Source of the DNA: Chroococcidiopsis thermalis PCC 7203
Lineage (GTDB): Bacteria; Cyanobacteriota; Cyanobacteriia; Cyanobacteriales; Chroococcidiopsidaceae
Assembly (NCBI RefSeq): GCF_000317125.1
Contig: NC_019695.1
Location: 5,072,336 to 5,136,335 of the forward strand
DNA length: 64,000 nt
Direction: 5' to 3'
Shown here: positions 15,907-26,482 of the stretch, piece after piece
Layout: every line of letters begins with the position of its first letter
Position numbering within the stretch: the stretch's first letter is position 1
Translations under genes and position numbers: made by a program
Notes under the pieces: generated by a model
What the model saw: the letters and a program-made list of their open reading frames with translations, nothing else
What the model was told of the DNA's origin: nothing
Databases searched by the model: none

Positions 15907-16872
15907 GTGTAGACAGAAATTTAAGTTAGTAGTTTCGGCATACAGTAGATTCTACTGCTAGGAGCGAGAATTTGCGATCGCATATCGTATCTATATTTCG
16001 TGCCTTTTGAATTTTCGACTACGGCAAAAGAGATCCCCCCAACCCCCCCTTAAAAAGGGGGGCTTTTGTTTGTGGCGTTGGCAGGGGGGCGATTTGTTCA
16101 TACCGTCGGAAGGGGGCTTTTGTTCATACTGTCAGAAGCGGACTTTTGTTCCTAGTGTCGAAAGAGGGGCTTTTGTTCCTCCCTTGGAAAGGGGGGCTAG
16201 GGGGGATCTGAGTCTATGGCTTGAGAAAATTAATGATTCTTTGTATAAACTGAGCGATCGCTTATTCCCAACCGCTTTCCTTACCAGCTAACTCCATTTT
16301 CACAGTGCGACCGCCATAGTTTTGCTATTTGTCTCGTAACGTAGCTCAATTTCAGCAAAATTTAACTCTTCATCAGAGGACACCTCGATCGCCCCGAGTA
16401 AGAGGGATTAGGGCGATATTTGCGATCGCCATTACAAGTTTAACAAGTATAAATACTCTAGCTTTGGGACTCGGCGATCGCGATCGTTTCCACAAACAAG
16501 TTTATTTGTATTTTGTAACTATTTATATAAAATAAAAACACAAAATTGTTTTAGTAGGATAATTTAAGCTTAAATAGAGTTTTCGGAAGATATTAGAGAA
16601 AATATTACTTTTTTAGCTCAGAAATACTGATTTACTCTCTTTTTTATCTGAAGATGCCCTTTCATTTCCCTTGCCCTTGCCAGATAATGACAAGTAATCG
16701 AACCAAAAACGGCGATCGGCAAGCTAGTACAGCACGACAGAAATAAATCATCAATAAGGAAAAGTACCAAATGCCCACAACATAGGGCTTTTGATTTTTA
16801 ACTTTTGACTTTTGACTTCGTGTACTTCTTGAGCCAGAGCCATAACAAAACAACGATAGGAGCCAACCCAAC
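15907..16872. other. Gene-free region upstream of chlL with repeats
   Basis: About 965 nt without a convincing gene. It contains the G/C-run element at 16031-16209, then AT-rich DNA (16500-16640) and an AAAAGTC-type heptamer run (about 16793-16818). Two open frames (16007-16291 and 16329-16535) are by-products of repeats. The chlL promoter should lie in the 16500-16860 part, but I could not place it. Confidence 0.6.
16031..16209. repeat. MITE-like element with AGATCCCCCC termini, copy 1
   Basis: The left end is AGATCCCCCCAACCCCCC and the right end, read in reverse complement, is AGATCCCCCCTAGCCCCCC. Inside are further CCCCCCTT/AAAAAGGGGGG palindromes and repeated GGCTTTTGTT. A shorter relative is at 20165. 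No transposase is present, so any movement would be non-autonomous. Confidence 0.75.
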
Positions 16873-17739
16873 GTGAAACTTGCAGTCTACGGAAAAGGTG
16901 GCATCGGTAAATCTACAACGAGCTGTAACATTTCTGTCGCTCTTGCCAAGCGCGGTAAAAAGGTTTTACAAATCGGGTGCGATCCAAAGCACGATAGTAC
17001 CTTTACCCTGACAGGATTTTTAATTCCCACCATTATCGATACGCTTCAGTCAAAAGACTATCACTACGAAGATGTCTGGGCTGAGGACGTGATTTATAAA
17101 GGCTACGGTGGCGTAGATTGCGTTGAAGCAGGGGGACCACCAGCGGGTGCAGGTTGCGGTGGTTACGTCGTTGGCGAGACAGTCAAGCTGTTAAAAGAAC
17201 TCAACGCCTTTGACGAATACGACGTGATTCTATTTGACGTATTGGGTGACGTGGTATGTGGTGGCTTTGCTGCTCCATTAAACTACGCTGACTACTGCAT
17301 GATTGTCACCGATAACGGTTTTGATGCCTTGTTTGCAGCTAACCGCATTGCTGCTTCTGTGAGAGAAAAAGCACGCACCCACCCCCTACGATTGGCAGGA
17401 TTGATCGGCAATCGTACCGCTAAACGCGACCTGATCGATAAATATATCGAATCCGTACCCATGCCCGTATTAGAAGTATTGCCGCTCATCGAAGATATTC
17501 GCGTTTCTCGCGTCAAAGGCAAGACTTTGTTTGAAATGGCTGAGTCCGATCCTTCCCTAAATTACGTCTGCGATTACTATCTCAACGTCGCCGACCAAAT
17601 TTTGGCGCGTCCAGAAGGAGTTGTGCCAAATGACTCGCCAGATCGCGAATTATTTGCCCTGTTGTCTGATTTTTACCTCAATCCCACCAAACCACCTGTT
17701 CCATCTCCAGAAGAAGAACTAGACTTGATGATGGTTTGA
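16873..17739 (+). CDS. chlL: Light-independent protochlorophyllide reductase, iron protein ChlL
   Basis: This 288-residue, NifH-like ATPase carries electrons to the ChlN-ChlB catalytic part and so allows chlorophyll synthesis in the dark. P-loop [11 protein letters not shown] occupies residues 7-17. The cluster-ligand cysteines lie in [11 protein letters not shown] and [11 protein letters not shown], so a homodimer would bridge one 4Fe-4S. The length is typical. The start is GTG with TAGGAG ~10 nt before it. The complex is oxygen-sensitive. It forms a locus with the DUF5331-type gene and chlN; chlB is not in the window. Confidence 0.98.
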   Translation: MKLAVYGKGGIGKSTTSCNISVALAKRGKKVLQIGCDPKHDSTFTLTGFLIPTIIDTLQSKDYHYEDVWAEDVIYKGYGGVDCVEAGGPPAGAGCGGYVVGETVKLLKELNAFDEYDVILFDVLGDVVCGGFAAPLNYADYCMIVTDNGFDALFAANRIAASVREKARTHPLRLAGLIGNRTAKRDLIDKYIESVPMPVLEVLPLIEDIRVSRVKGKTLFEMAESDPSLNYVCDYYLNVADQILARPEGVVPNDSPDRELFALLSDFYLNPTKPPVPSPEEELDLMMV

Positions 17740-17773
17740 TCGGTCTAGTATTTTTGGATGAGGTGTAAAGTAG

Positions 17774-18343
17774 ATGGCATTTTTCACAGACTTAACGGCA
17801 TCTTTAAAACAAAAGTGGGTGCAATTCTTTCATGCCAATCATGCTTGGATTGCTAAGCAAATGGAAGTAGAATACGTCACCACGCCCGATGGTGGAAGGC
17901 GACCATCTTCTAACCTCATCCTGGGAGTTGTGAGCGCGCTGGAACCGCAATTAGCGGAATTAATGATTCCTTTTACTAAACTCAATCCCGATCTCAATGC
18001 TTTAATTGACGTTCTGGAGTTAAATTTTGACCCAGAAAAGCTATCGAGCGATCGCCCGCACAATCCGATGGGAAACCCCCATCCCTCTAATCCTGACACG
18101 CAAATGGATGCGCTCATGGGTATGATGGACGATCGCGCCGAAAGCGAACTAGATGCATTATCTACGGGTGATGTCCCTCCTACAACAGCGCAGGCAACTG
18201 GGCAAACACCTGACGCAAAAAAAAATTTTAGTCAGTCTGACTTCGGCGATATCTGGGCGGACGAACAGTCTGCGAGTTCTAACCGTCCTAGAGAAGGTAA
18301 AACTGGCAACGACGAGATTTCACGTTTATTTCCTGAATTTTAA
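17774..18343 (+). CDS. DUF5331-type protein between chlL and chlN
   Basis: This encodes a 189-residue soluble protein. Residues ~1-85 form the conserved part (FTDLTASLKQKWVQFFHANH, then DGGRRPSSNLILGVVSALEP, then LNPDLNALIDVLELNFDP). The rest is polar and low-complexity, ending in DEISRLFPEF. The assignment to DUF5331 and its habit of sitting between chlL and chlN are from memory. GAGG precedes the ATG, 34 nt after chlL. A role tied to the reductase is likely from position only, with no catalytic motif seen. Confidence 0.7.
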   Translation: MAFFTDLTASLKQKWVQFFHANHAWIAKQMEVEYVTTPDGGRRPSSNLILGVVSALEPQLAELMIPFTKLNPDLNALIDVLELNFDPEKLSSDRPHNPMGNPHPSNPDTQMDALMGMMDDRAESELDALSTGDVPPTTAQATGQTPDAKKNFSQSDFGDIWADEQSASSNRPREGKTGNDEISRLFPEF

Positions 18344-18445
18344 TTGGGGAGTCGGGAGTCGGGAGTCGGGAGTCGGGGAATTTTAGATATTGAATGAATC
18401 TTTCCTCCGTTGTCTCCCTTGTCCTCCTTGTCTCCCGTGTCTCTC
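18344..18445. repeat. GGGAGTC heptamers and short TTGTCTCCC run
   Basis: GGGAGTC is repeated about four times (18348-18377), followed by a brief TTGTCTCCC-type nonamer run (about 18409-18442). It fills the gap between the DUF5331-type gene and chlN, so it would be transcribed within the chl operon. Confidence 0.7.
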
Positions 18446-18466
18446 GGCTCCCCATTCATCCTTTAA

Positions 18467-19891
<1,425 letters not shown>

Positions 19892-19895
19892 CACA

Positions 19896-19928
19896 AAAGT
19901 CAAAAGTTAAAAGTTAAAAGTCAAAAGG
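19896..19928 (+). repeat. AAAAGTT/AAAAGTC heptamer run
   Basis: A GTCAAAAGTTAAAAGTTAA-type heptamer run directly after chlN. Similar runs occur near 4218, 6027, 6889, 16793 and 59519. These are short tandemly repeated repetitive sequences of the kind long known in cyanobacteria. Confidence 0.85.
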
Positions 19929-19937
19929 CAAGCATTT

Positions 19938-20003
19938 GTAGGGGCGGGTTTTTAGAAGAGATCTGTTCTAGAACCGAGCATTCTGCCTTAAACCCGTCCG
20001 TAC
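19938..20003. repeat. Dispersed palindromic repeat, family A, copy 2
   Basis: The ends are GTAGGGGCGGGTTT and AAACCCGTCCGTAC, with a 38-nt middle that differs from the other copies. It lies between chlN and tRNA-Val. Confidence 0.85.
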
Positions 20004-20078
20004 ATCAGTCAAAAGTCAAAATGCCTAAATAAGGTCAGAGCTAGCATTTTAGCTGTCAAGTTAGGCAACTTACAAAAA

Positions 20079-20106
20079 GTAGAGATGTGTTATGCAACGT
20101 CTCTAC
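20079..20106. repeat. GTAGAGAC palindrome, copy 1
   Basis: GTAGAGATGTGTT...AACGTCTCTAC forms an imperfect 28-nt palindrome. A related copy is at 59863. With its T-rich 3' flank (TTTTTATTTTTT) it could act as the chlL-chlN terminator. Confidence 0.65.
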
Positions 20107-20164
20107 TTTTTATTTTTTACTCTTATACAGCAATACGGTTCAGTTAAAAGCGATCGATCCTCGA

Positions 20165-20232
20165 AGATCCCCCCAACCCCCCTTAAAAAGGGGGACATTG
20201 TTCTACCTGTTGTTAGGTGGCTAGGGGGGATT
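20165..20232. repeat. MITE-like element with AGATCCCCCC terminus, copy 2
   Basis: It starts AGATCCCCCCAACCCCCC, continues TTAAAAAGGGGG and ends CTAGGGGGGATT, a 68-nt version of the element at 16031. Confidence 0.75.
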
Positions 20233-20304
20233 GTCTTATCTGAATGGGACAACTTATGGTTGTTGTCCCATAGCAGTTTTGACACTCTATTTTTTGATAA
20301 CTTA

Positions 20305-20376
20305 TGGGCGATACAAGATTCGAACTTGTAACATCCTGCTTGTAAGGCAGGCGCTCTACCGTTGAGCTAATCGCCC
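20305..20376 (-). tRNA. tRNA-Val (anticodon TAC)
   Basis: A complete 72-nt cloverleaf on the minus strand: acceptor GGGCGAT/ATCGCCC, D arm GCTC-...-GAGC, anticodon arm CCTGC-CTTACAA-GCAGG with anticodon TAC, and T arm ACAAG-TTCGAAT-CTTGT, with discriminator A. CCA is not encoded. Confidence 0.95.
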
Positions 20377-20470
20377 GTGTAGCCGTTTTTCTCACGGATG
20401 TTTATCATAGCAAACATCTACGATTTAGATCCAGCTTTTCCAAAAATTTTTTGTTTGCCACAAACCATTC

Positions 20471-20604
20471 TCCCTTGTCCCCCTTGTCCCCCTTGTCCCC
20501 CTTGTCTCCCTTGTCCCCCTTGTCCCCCTTGTCCCCCTTGTCCCCCTTGTCTCCCTTGTCCCCCTTGTCCCCCTTGTCCCCCTTGTCCCCCTTGTCCCCC
20601 TTGT
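20471..20604 (-). repeat. Tandem 9-bp repeat block 2
   Basis: About 15 copies of TTGTCCCCC on the plus strand (GGGGGACAA on minus), with two TTGTCTCCC variants. The block ends 33 nt before the DUF2227-like gene. Its frames give artificial proline/cysteine or Gly-Asp-Lys polymers. Confidence 0.95.
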
Positions 20605-20637
20605 TCCAATTACGAATAATTAACCCAAAACAAGCCC

Positions 20638-21270
20638 ATGCCCTCTGGTCAAACACACGATCGCATCACTCTCTGGAGTTTACCTGTAGTTGCCGGGATC
20701 GCCTTCGGACAAACTCAGAGCGGCAATATTACATTAATCTTATCAGGGGCATATTTATTCAGCGGGCTGATGTTTGGTCCCGACTTGGATCTCTACTCTC
20801 GACAGTACCAGCGTTGGGGTTACGCGCGCTGGATTTGGATACCTTATCAAAAAACCGTCAAGCACCGTTCCATACTGTCTCACGGATTCGCGATCGGCAC
20901 GATCCTACGCCTCATCTACCTTGCTATCTGGTTAAGTATTTTAGGACTTTTCTTTTTGGGAATTGCTCAATTTGTGTGGAATGTGGGATGGCACTGGCAG
21001 ACCTGGTGGGAAACGGTCAAGCGATCGCTAACTCACCATACCACCGAATGGATCGCGCTCTGTCTCGGACTAGAATTAGGAGCGATGAGCCACGTTATTA
21101 GCGATTGGAGCCATTCTACCTATAAACGCCAGCAGAAACAAAAAAACCGCAATCTCCCACCGCAACGTGGCAAAATAGTCAGAAAAAAGGAGACAGGAGA
21201 TAGAAGAGAGCTGAGGGAGCCCAGGGAGCTGAGGAAGCTGAGGGAGCAAAGGAAAAGTCGTAAGTCGTAA
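20638..21270 (+). CDS. DUF2227-like putative metal-binding membrane protein
   Basis: This encodes a 210-residue protein. It starts MPSGQTHDRITLWSLP, with conserved His and Asp, and continues FGPDLDLYS and KHRSILSHG, a His/Asp pattern like that of the YdjM/DUF2227 metal-binding membrane group. There are about three membrane helices (residues ~18-42, 88-112 and 140-156) and a late HVISDWSHS. The C-terminal ~35 residues are a basic low-complexity tail (repeated REL/REP/REQ) that looks like extension into repeat DNA. No Shine-Dalgarno is seen before the ATG, which lies just past a tandem repeat. Function is not established. Confidence 0.75.
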   Translation: MPSGQTHDRITLWSLPVVAGIAFGQTQSGNITLILSGAYLFSGLMFGPDLDLYSRQYQRWGYARWIWIPYQKTVKHRSILSHGFAIGTILRLIYLAIWLSILGLFFLGIAQFVWNVGWHWQTWWETVKRSLTHHTTEWIALCLGLELGAMSHVISDWSHSTYKRQQKQKNRNLPPQRGKIVRKKETGDRRELREPRELRKLREQRKSRKS

Positions 21271-21316
21271 TTTGCTCACCAACTACCAACTACCAACTAC
21301 CAACTACCAACTACCA

Positions 21317-22138
21317 ATGACAAAAGAGCGAATTCTCGCCGCCTTACAAGATCTAATTAATGTAGTAGCCAAATTACGATCGCCTGATGGTGGTTGTCCT
21401 TGGGATTTAGTCCAAACACCAGAAACATTAATTCCCTACGTTACTGAAGAAGCTTATGAGGTCGTTGACGCGATTCGGAGTGGAGATAAAAATGCGATCG
21501 CGGAAGAACTAGGAGATTTACTATTACAAGTCGTTCTGCAAGCCCAAATTGCTTCAGAAGTGGGTGATTTTAGTTTGGCAGAAGTTGCTCAAGGCATTAC
21601 CCAAAAACTAATTCGCCGCCATCCTCACGTCTTTGGCAATGTCACTGTAGAAAACGTCGAACAAGTGCGGCAAAATTGGGAAGCAATCAAAGCTGCGGAA
21701 AAAGGTGAATCGCCAATTGCAGCAGAAAAACTGACCAATAAACTTTTACGATATGCTCGAACACTCCCACCCCTCACCGCCGGAATGAAGATTTCGCGCA
21801 AAGCTGCGGCAGTCGGTTTTGAATGGGACAATGTAGAAGGAGTCTGGGAAAAATTTAACGAAGAATTGGCAGAATTTCAACAGGCGATCGCCCATGAATC
21901 TCCTGCAAGGCAACAAGAAGAATTGGGAGATTTGCTATTTGTTGTTATTAACCTGGCACGGTGGTACGATCTCGATCCTGATGCTGCCTTACAAGGTACA
22001 AATCAGCGTTTTATTCAGCGCTTATCTCAAGTCGAAACATTAGCAGGTCGTCCCCTAACAGATTACTCTTTAGAAGAATTAGAAGCTCTCTGGCAGCGTG
22101 CTAAAGCCCAGTTAAAGCAATCAGATAAACTGCCGTAA
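21317..22138 (+). CDS. mazG: Nucleoside triphosphate pyrophosphohydrolase MazG
   Basis: This 273-residue enzyme hydrolyses NTPs to NMP and PPi, cleaning damaged or excess nucleotides. Two MazG modules are visible. The first carries CPWDLVQTPETLIPYVTEEA and the EELGDLLLQV metal motif; the second carries EFQQAIAHESPARQQEELGD and LLFVVINLARW. I placed the start at the ATG before TKERILAAL; the 15 codons upstream are repeated CCAACTA units (21278-21316) that also remain open. No clear ribosome site is seen. It may be cotranscribed with the preceding gene. Confidence 0.93.
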   Translation: MTKERILAALQDLINVVAKLRSPDGGCPWDLVQTPETLIPYVTEEAYEVVDAIRSGDKNAIAEELGDLLLQVVLQAQIASEVGDFSLAEVAQGITQKLIRRHPHVFGNVTVENVEQVRQNWEAIKAAEKGESPIAAEKLTNKLLRYARTLPPLTAGMKISRKAAAVGFEWDNVEGVWEKFNEELAEFQQAIAHESPARQQEELGDLLFVVINLARWYDLDPDAALQGTNQRFIQRLSQVETLAGRPLTDYSLEELEALWQRAKAQLKQSDKLP

Positions 22139-22155
22139 TGCTGCTATTTGTACTG

Positions 22156-23700
22156 TTATAATCCCAGATCGACAGCAATTCGATGAGCGCAGGCAAACCC
22201 CGAAAACGCAACTGCATTCAATCCTTGCCCTGGAAATGTACTATCGCCGACGCAATACAACCCAGGTACAGCCGTGCGATTAAATGGCATTCCTAACAAT
22301 CCCAATAACTTACGCTGAGGTATGGGTCCATACGTCCCGTCATCTCGTCCTAAAAAGCGACGATGGGTGCGAGGCGTGCCTACCTCCATATAGTCTAAAC
22401 CTGCATCTAGACCAGGAAAAATCTTTTCGAGGCGATCGATTACACGTCCGGCTGCATCTTCTTTCTTCTGTTCGTACTGAGTAGGCGATAATCCTTGCCA
22501 ATCCTCTATCCAGCTAGGAGTAAAAGTGTGGACGATATGATATCCATCAGGTGCTAACTGAGGATCTAGTAAAGTTGGAATCGAAACAAAAATCGTTCCT
22601 TCTGCTGCCTCCATCTTGTCCCAATCTTCTAATAAAACGTGATGGCATTCGGTTCCTGGTGCTAACACATCTGCTTTAACTCCCAAGTGCAAATTGAGAA
22701 AACCAGGAGATTTTTGATATCTTTGCTGCCATTTCTGTTCCGAGGGAGGCATTTTCTCGGCTGGCAGTAATTTTTCAAATGTATCCCAACGAGTCGCATT
22801 AGAAACAACGCGCTTGGCACGATAGACTTCTCCTGATGTCAGTTGTACGCCTACAGCCCGTCCGTTTTCAGTCAGAATATTTGTCACTCTCGCTTCATAC
22901 TGAATTTTCCCGCCAGCCTTTTCTAACCCCTCTACTAATTTCAGCGCAATTTGACCCACACCCCCTTTGGGGTAATTAATCCCGCCATAGTGTCTGTCTG
23001 AAAACACCATCCCTGCATTAATCATCGGTGTCATGTTGGCAGGAACGACCGACCAGATGTAACACTCTATGTCAATAAACTGCAACAGTTGCGGGTCTTT
23101 AATATAACGTCGTGCCACATCGCCAACATTTTGAGGCAAATACTTGGCTAACCCCAGACAAGAAAAAGGATGCTGAAAGAAAACTCGCGTCAAATACCGA
23201 GGTTCTTCTAACGACAGCAAGTCCATACTGTTGAGACAGTTGAAAACTTTCCAGCATTCGTTGTAAAATTTGCGGATGCCTTGGCGTTCGTGGGGAAAAT
23301 AGGCTGTCAGTTCTTGCAAAAACTTCTCATAGTTGCGGTGAACTTTTAAGTCTAAACCTTTGGGTAAATGATATTGAACTTGCACGGGATCGGGAGTTGT
23401 CTCCAGGCTCACATCAACTGCGGCTAAGGCTTTAGTTAATAAGTTAGTCGTTCCTTGCGTGCCGAAGCCAAAAATCATTGATGCCCCAACATCAAAACGG
23501 TAGCCTTCTCGCTCGAAGTATCCTGCACTACCACCAGGAATCAAGTAGCGTTCTAATACTAAGACTTTAGCGCCTTTGGCTGCTAGTTGAGTTGCTGTCA
23601 CCAATCCCCCAATGCCCGAGCCGATGATGATGGCATCAAATGAGGAGTGAGGAGTGAGGGGTGAGGAGTAAGGGTTAGAGGCAGGTAGAACAGCAGGCAT
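22156..23700 (-). CDS. crtH: Carotenoid cis-trans isomerase (CrtISO/CrtH)
   Basis: This 514-residue flavoprotein isomerises poly-cis lycopene to all-trans lycopene in carotenoid synthesis. The FAD-binding motif [17 protein letters not shown] starts near residue 25, followed by [20 protein letters not shown] and GASMIFGFG. The C-terminal [20 protein letters not shown] binds FAD. The first ~20 residues ([11 protein letters not shown]) are encoded by a GAGTGAG-type repeat and are absent from the core family, so this N-terminus was probably gained from repeat DNA. A complementary repeat lies in the 5' leader. No ribosome site is seen. Confidence 0.93.
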   Translation of the reverse strand: MPAVLPASNPYSSPLTPHSSFDAIIIGSGIGGLVTATQLAAKGAKVLVLERYLIPGGSAGYFEREGYRFDVGASMIFGFGTQGTTNLLTKALAAVDVSLETTPDPVQVQYHLPKGLDLKVHRNYEKFLQELTAYFPHERQGIRKFYNECWKVFNCLNSMDLLSLEEPRYLTRVFFQHPFSCLGLAKYLPQNVGDVARRYIKDPQLLQFIDIECYIWSVVPANMTPMINAGMVFSDRHYGGINYPKGGVGQIALKLVEGLEKAGGKIQYEARVTNILTENGRAVGVQLTSGEVYRAKRVVSNATRWDTFEKLLPAEKMPPSEQKWQQRYQKSPGFLNLHLGVKADVLAPGTECHHVLLEDWDKMEAAEGTIFVSIPTLLDPQLAPDGYHIVHTFTPSWIEDWQGLSPTQYEQKKEDAAGRVIDRLEKIFPGLDAGLDYMEVGTPRTHRRFLGRDDGTYGPIPQRKLLGLLGMPFNRTAVPGLYCVGDSTFPGQGLNAVAFSGFACAHRIAVDLGL

Positions 23701-23776
23701 GGGGTTAGCACTTTAAAAGTCTTTACTGAATTTATAGTGTACCTTTTCTTCCTCTCGCTCCTCGCTCCTCACCCCT
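23657..23776 (-). promoter_or_regulatory. 12-bp inverted repeat spanning the crtH start codon
   Basis: On the plus strand AGGGGTGAGGAG (23657-23668, inside the gene) is the exact reverse complement of CTCCTCACCCCT (23765-23776, in the leader). In mRNA the two could pair and enclose the start codon at 23700. A regulatory effect is inference. Confidence 0.45.
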
Positions 23777-23866
23777 AAAAAAATAGGGATTAGCCGCACT
23801 TGCTGACCAATCCCGTCTGCCGATCCTTAAAGAGAGGAGAACACTTGAGAAACAATATAAACTTGA

Positions 23867-23905
23867 TTGAGAATAAATGTCAATACTAATGAAAAATATT
23901 CTCAA
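23867..23905. other. Inverted repeat TTGAGAATA/TATTCTCAA upstream of upp
   Basis: Two 9-nt arms are separated by 21 nt in the 330-nt gap between crtH and upp. It could be a hairpin or an operator; no protein can be named. The rest of the gap shows no gene. Confidence 0.4.
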
Positions 23906-24031
23906 CTATTGCCAAGATGACCTACCTGATGTAAGGGAGAGTAATTTCGCGTGTCTACCCGTTAGCAAAATTTTGTGTCTCTACAGAGTATGATGATTCA
24001 ACAATTGCATCACCTTGCCTTCTAGAGATTC

Positions 24032-24682
24032 ATGACATTGCAACTGCGCGTTTACGTTCCTCCCCACCCATTAATTCAGCATTGGTTGGGTGTTGCTCGC
24101 GATGCTGATACCCCTTCTGTGCTATTTAAAAGCGCAATGACAGAACTAGGACGATGGTTGACCTACGAAGCAGTACGCGAATGGTTGCCAACAGAGGAAT
24201 TAACCGTGCAAACGCCTCTAGCTACTTGTCCGGCAACAATGATTAATCCTACAGTGCCGATCGCGATCGTCCCAATTTTACGAGCGGGCTTAGCATTGCT
24301 AGAGTCAGCGCAAACTGTATTACCTTTAGCATCAATTTACCATCTCGGTTTGGTGCGTAATGAAGAAACGCTGGAAGCAAGTTGCTATCTGAATAAATTA
24401 CCAGCTCAGTTTCCACCTGGGACGCGGGTGTTGATTACCGAACCGATGTTAGCAACGGGAGGTTCGATTATGATGACAATGAGCGAACTAACCAAACGGG
24501 GAGTCGATCCGGCGCTAACACGAATTATTTCCATTGTTGCCGCTCCCCCAGCTTTACAAAAATTAAGTGTGGCGTATCCCGGCTTAGTTGTATACACGGC
24601 AACCATTGACGAGGGAGTGAATAGCCAAGGCTTTATCGTGCCAGGATTGGGAGACGCGGGCGATCGCACCTTCGGTACATAA
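24032..24682 (+). CDS. upp: Uracil phosphoribosyltransferase
   Basis: This 216-residue enzyme salvages uracil with PRPP to give UMP. The PRPP loop reads LITEPMLATGGS (commonly DPMLATGGS, so Asp to Glu here). The uracil-binding C-terminus FIVPGLGDAGDRTFGT is intact, as are IVPILRAGLALLE and the N-terminal HPLIQHWLGVARD. Length is normal. It appears monocistronic. Confidence 0.95.
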   Translation: MTLQLRVYVPPHPLIQHWLGVARDADTPSVLFKSAMTELGRWLTYEAVREWLPTEELTVQTPLATCPATMINPTVPIAIVPILRAGLALLESAQTVLPLASIYHLGLVRNEETLEASCYLNKLPAQFPPGTRVLITEPMLATGGSIMMTMSELTKRGVDPALTRIISIVAAPPALQKLSVAYPGLVVYTATIDEGVNSQGFIVPGLGDAGDRTFGT

Positions 24683-24739
24683 GGTTCAGCACATAAGGTA
24701 AGATGCAGCTGGGATCGTATTCTTTGGGATGGTGAGATT

Positions 24740-25090
24740 GTGAGTCAGCGTGATGGATTTAGCACTGGATTTATCGCCGGGACGATTGTAGGAGGTGTGT
24801 TAGGAGGTGCGATCGGCGCACTGCTAGTTACCCAAAGATCGTCAGAACAAGCAGCCGATCCAGATCGACGCAATGCCAATCTAGCCGGATCTAACAACAG
24901 GCGATCGCGGCGACAATTTAAAGCTGCTTCGGAACAAAGTATCGAAATTGCCCGCCGCAGCTTAGAAGATAAAATTGCCCAGTTGAATGAGACAATTGAC
25001 GAAGTACGCTTGACGTTAGGACAAGTCAATGGGGAACGAGTAGGGGATTCCGAGCGCGTCCCGCACCGAGAAGAAGACATCGCGCCCTAG
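24740..25090 (+). CDS. YtxH-like small membrane protein
   Basis: This encodes a 116-residue protein with one glycine-rich membrane helix (GFIAGTIVGGVLGGAIGALL, residues ~7-27), followed by a charged helical segment (SIEIARRSLEDKIAQLNETI) likely to form a coiled coil. This layout is that of YtxH/gas-vesicle-like stress proteins. The start is GTG at 24740. Function is unknown. Confidence 0.65.
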   Translation: MSQRDGFSTGFIAGTIVGGVLGGAIGALLVTQRSSEQAADPDRRNANLAGSNNRRSRRQFKAASEQSIEIARRSLEDKIAQLNETIDEVRLTLGQVNGERVGDSERVPHREEDIAP

Positions 25091-25229
25091 AATAGTATTA
25101 TTCTATTCAGGTTGCGGATACTAACAGATGATGTCACCCTCAACCAGTTCTCTCCTTTGCTAGTCGCAAAGATCGGTTAGATTGAAAAGAATTGTGACTA
25201 TTGATATTTGACAGGAAAGTTACCCATCT

Positions 25230-25514
25230 ATGAGTTCAACCCAGCTGCTGGTAAATACACTTGCAACCTTCATCCAAATTTATTCTGTTCTCATTATTAT
25301 TCGGATTTTGCTGACCTGGTTTCCCAGTATTGACTGGTACAATCAGCCTTTCGCAGCGTTGAGCCAAATCACAGACCCCTACTTAAACTTGTTTCGCTCA
25401 ATTATCCCGCCTCTAGGTGGGATTGATATTTCTCCCATCTTGGCAATTCTTTTACTCAATTTGGCGGGTAGTTTGGTCGGTGGATTGAGCGGATCTCCGA
25501 CAATGGGTTTTTAA
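25230..25514 (+). CDS. YggT family membrane protein (Ycf19-like)
   Basis: This encodes a 94-residue protein with two membrane helices (residues ~7-28 and 68-86). The conserved middle is LLTWFPSIDWYNQPF, then ITDPYLNLFRSIIPPLGGID, the hallmark of YggT/Ycf19 proteins. In cyanobacteria and chloroplasts these have been linked to nucleoid distribution and to membrane-complex assembly. An AGGAAAG-type site lies upstream of the ATG. A family B palindrome lies downstream. Confidence 0.92.
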   Translation: MSSTQLLVNTLATFIQIYSVLIIIRILLTWFPSIDWYNQPFAALSQITDPYLNLFRSIIPPLGGIDISPILAILLLNLAGSLVGGLSGSPTMGF

Positions 25515-25548
25515 GATATAACGATTCTCGTTATGATGCGATACATTC

Positions 25549-25576
25549 GTAGGGGCGCACAGCTGTGCGCCCCTAC
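25549..25576. repeat. Perfect 28-bp palindrome, family B, copy 1
   Basis: GTAGGGGCGCACAG/CTGTGCGCCCCTAC. The near-identical copy at 50074 shares flanking ATACATTC and AGATC in inverted orientation, so the repeat unit is about 40 nt. It could form a strong hairpin in RNA. Confidence 0.85.
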
Positions 25577-25673
25577 AGATCTTGTATTTCATCCAATTGA
25601 AAAAGGCTATAGAAGGAAATAAGCGAAGGGAACAGTTTTGCCCATTTCCTGTTCCCCGTTCCCTGTTCCCTCT

Positions 25674-26114
25674 TTATTTACGGATTTGGGCAGCAAAACC
25701 TGCTGCTTTAAATTGTTTCAACTGTAAAGGTAAAGGCTGATTTGCCGGAACGGAGAGTCGCATTTCAAAATCGCTAACTCCTGGTGGGATTTCGGGAATT
25801 GAACCCAGACGAGTGCGGTTTTGAATCATCGGGTCGTTATTAGCATCGTAAACTCGTCCGAAAATATCAGCATCATAAACAGTTTTATTCGTGGAATTTT
25901 CAGCTTTACCAGTGACAATAAAGCACTTTGCTGCCCTGGTGTTACCACCACTTGTCACTGCTCCTGCTGCTAGCTCGGCGGGACACTCATGATAATCAAG
26001 ATTAGTTAATTTAATTTGAGTCAGGGCATGAGCAGGGGGTATATATAACCAGGGGCTAAACCAGGCGATCGCTCCCACAAAGCAAGAGAAAACTAAAGCC
26101 AGAATCCGCCGCAT
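25674..26114 (-). CDS. Exported conserved hypothetical
   Basis: This encodes a 146-residue protein with a strong signal peptide (ILALVFSCFVGAIAWFSPWL, cleavage after AHA near residue 31). The mature part has two cysteines (YHECP and AKCF) that may form a disulfide, and a strand pattern (CFIVTGKAENSTNKTVYDAD, PEIPPGVSDFEMRLSV) like FxLYD-type immunoglobulin folds. It is probably periplasmic or luminal. I cannot name a family with confidence. Confidence 0.65.
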   Translation of the reverse strand: MRRILALVFSCFVGAIAWFSPWLYIPPAHALTQIKLTNLDYHECPAELAAGAVTSGGNTRAAKCFIVTGKAENSTNKTVYDADIFGRVYDANNDPMIQNRTRLGSIPEIPPGVSDFEMRLSVPANQPLPLQLKQFKAAGFAAQIRK

Positions 26115-26256
26115 ATTTTTAACTGTAATCTTAATCGGGACTAGAACCTCAGCTTACCCTAATCAGTGACCAGTGACCAGTTATCGGTGACCAGTGGTAA
26201 TTGGTAGTTGGTAATGGGTAATTGGTTGACAGTTGACAGTTGACGGTAATTATTCT

Positions 26257-26420
26257 TCCTTGTCTCCCTTGTCTCCCTTGTCTCCCTTGTCTCCCTTGTC
26301 TGCCTTGTCTCCCTTGTCTGCCTTGTCTGCCTTGTCTGCCTTGTCTGCCTTGTCTCCCTTGTCTGCCTTGTCTCCCTTGTCTGCCTTGTCTCCCTTGTCT
26401 CCCCCCGCTGCCTTGTCTCC
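26257..26420 (-). repeat. Tandem 9-bp repeat block 3 (TTGTCTCCC/TTGTCTGCC)
   Basis: About 17 nonamers, TTGTCTCCC alternating irregularly with TTGTCTGCC. The G runs on the minus strand are shorter than in blocks 1 and 2. Just before it (26164-26245) are repeats of CAGTGACC, GGTAATTGG and TTGACAG. One frame stays open from 26240 through the block into the next gene. Confidence 0.93.
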
Positions 26421-26482
26421 TCACTCCTCGTCCCTCTGTAATAATTAAGAAAATAGAAATTAGCAGTAACGTGCTATTGGCT

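Noticed and set aside
16007-16535. Two ORFs upstream of chlL
   Set aside because: They cross palindromic G/C-run repeats and AT-rich DNA and read as low-complexity peptides.
20471-20604. Possible CRISPR array
   Set aside because: The units are 9 bp in direct tandem with no spacers, and no cas genes are present.
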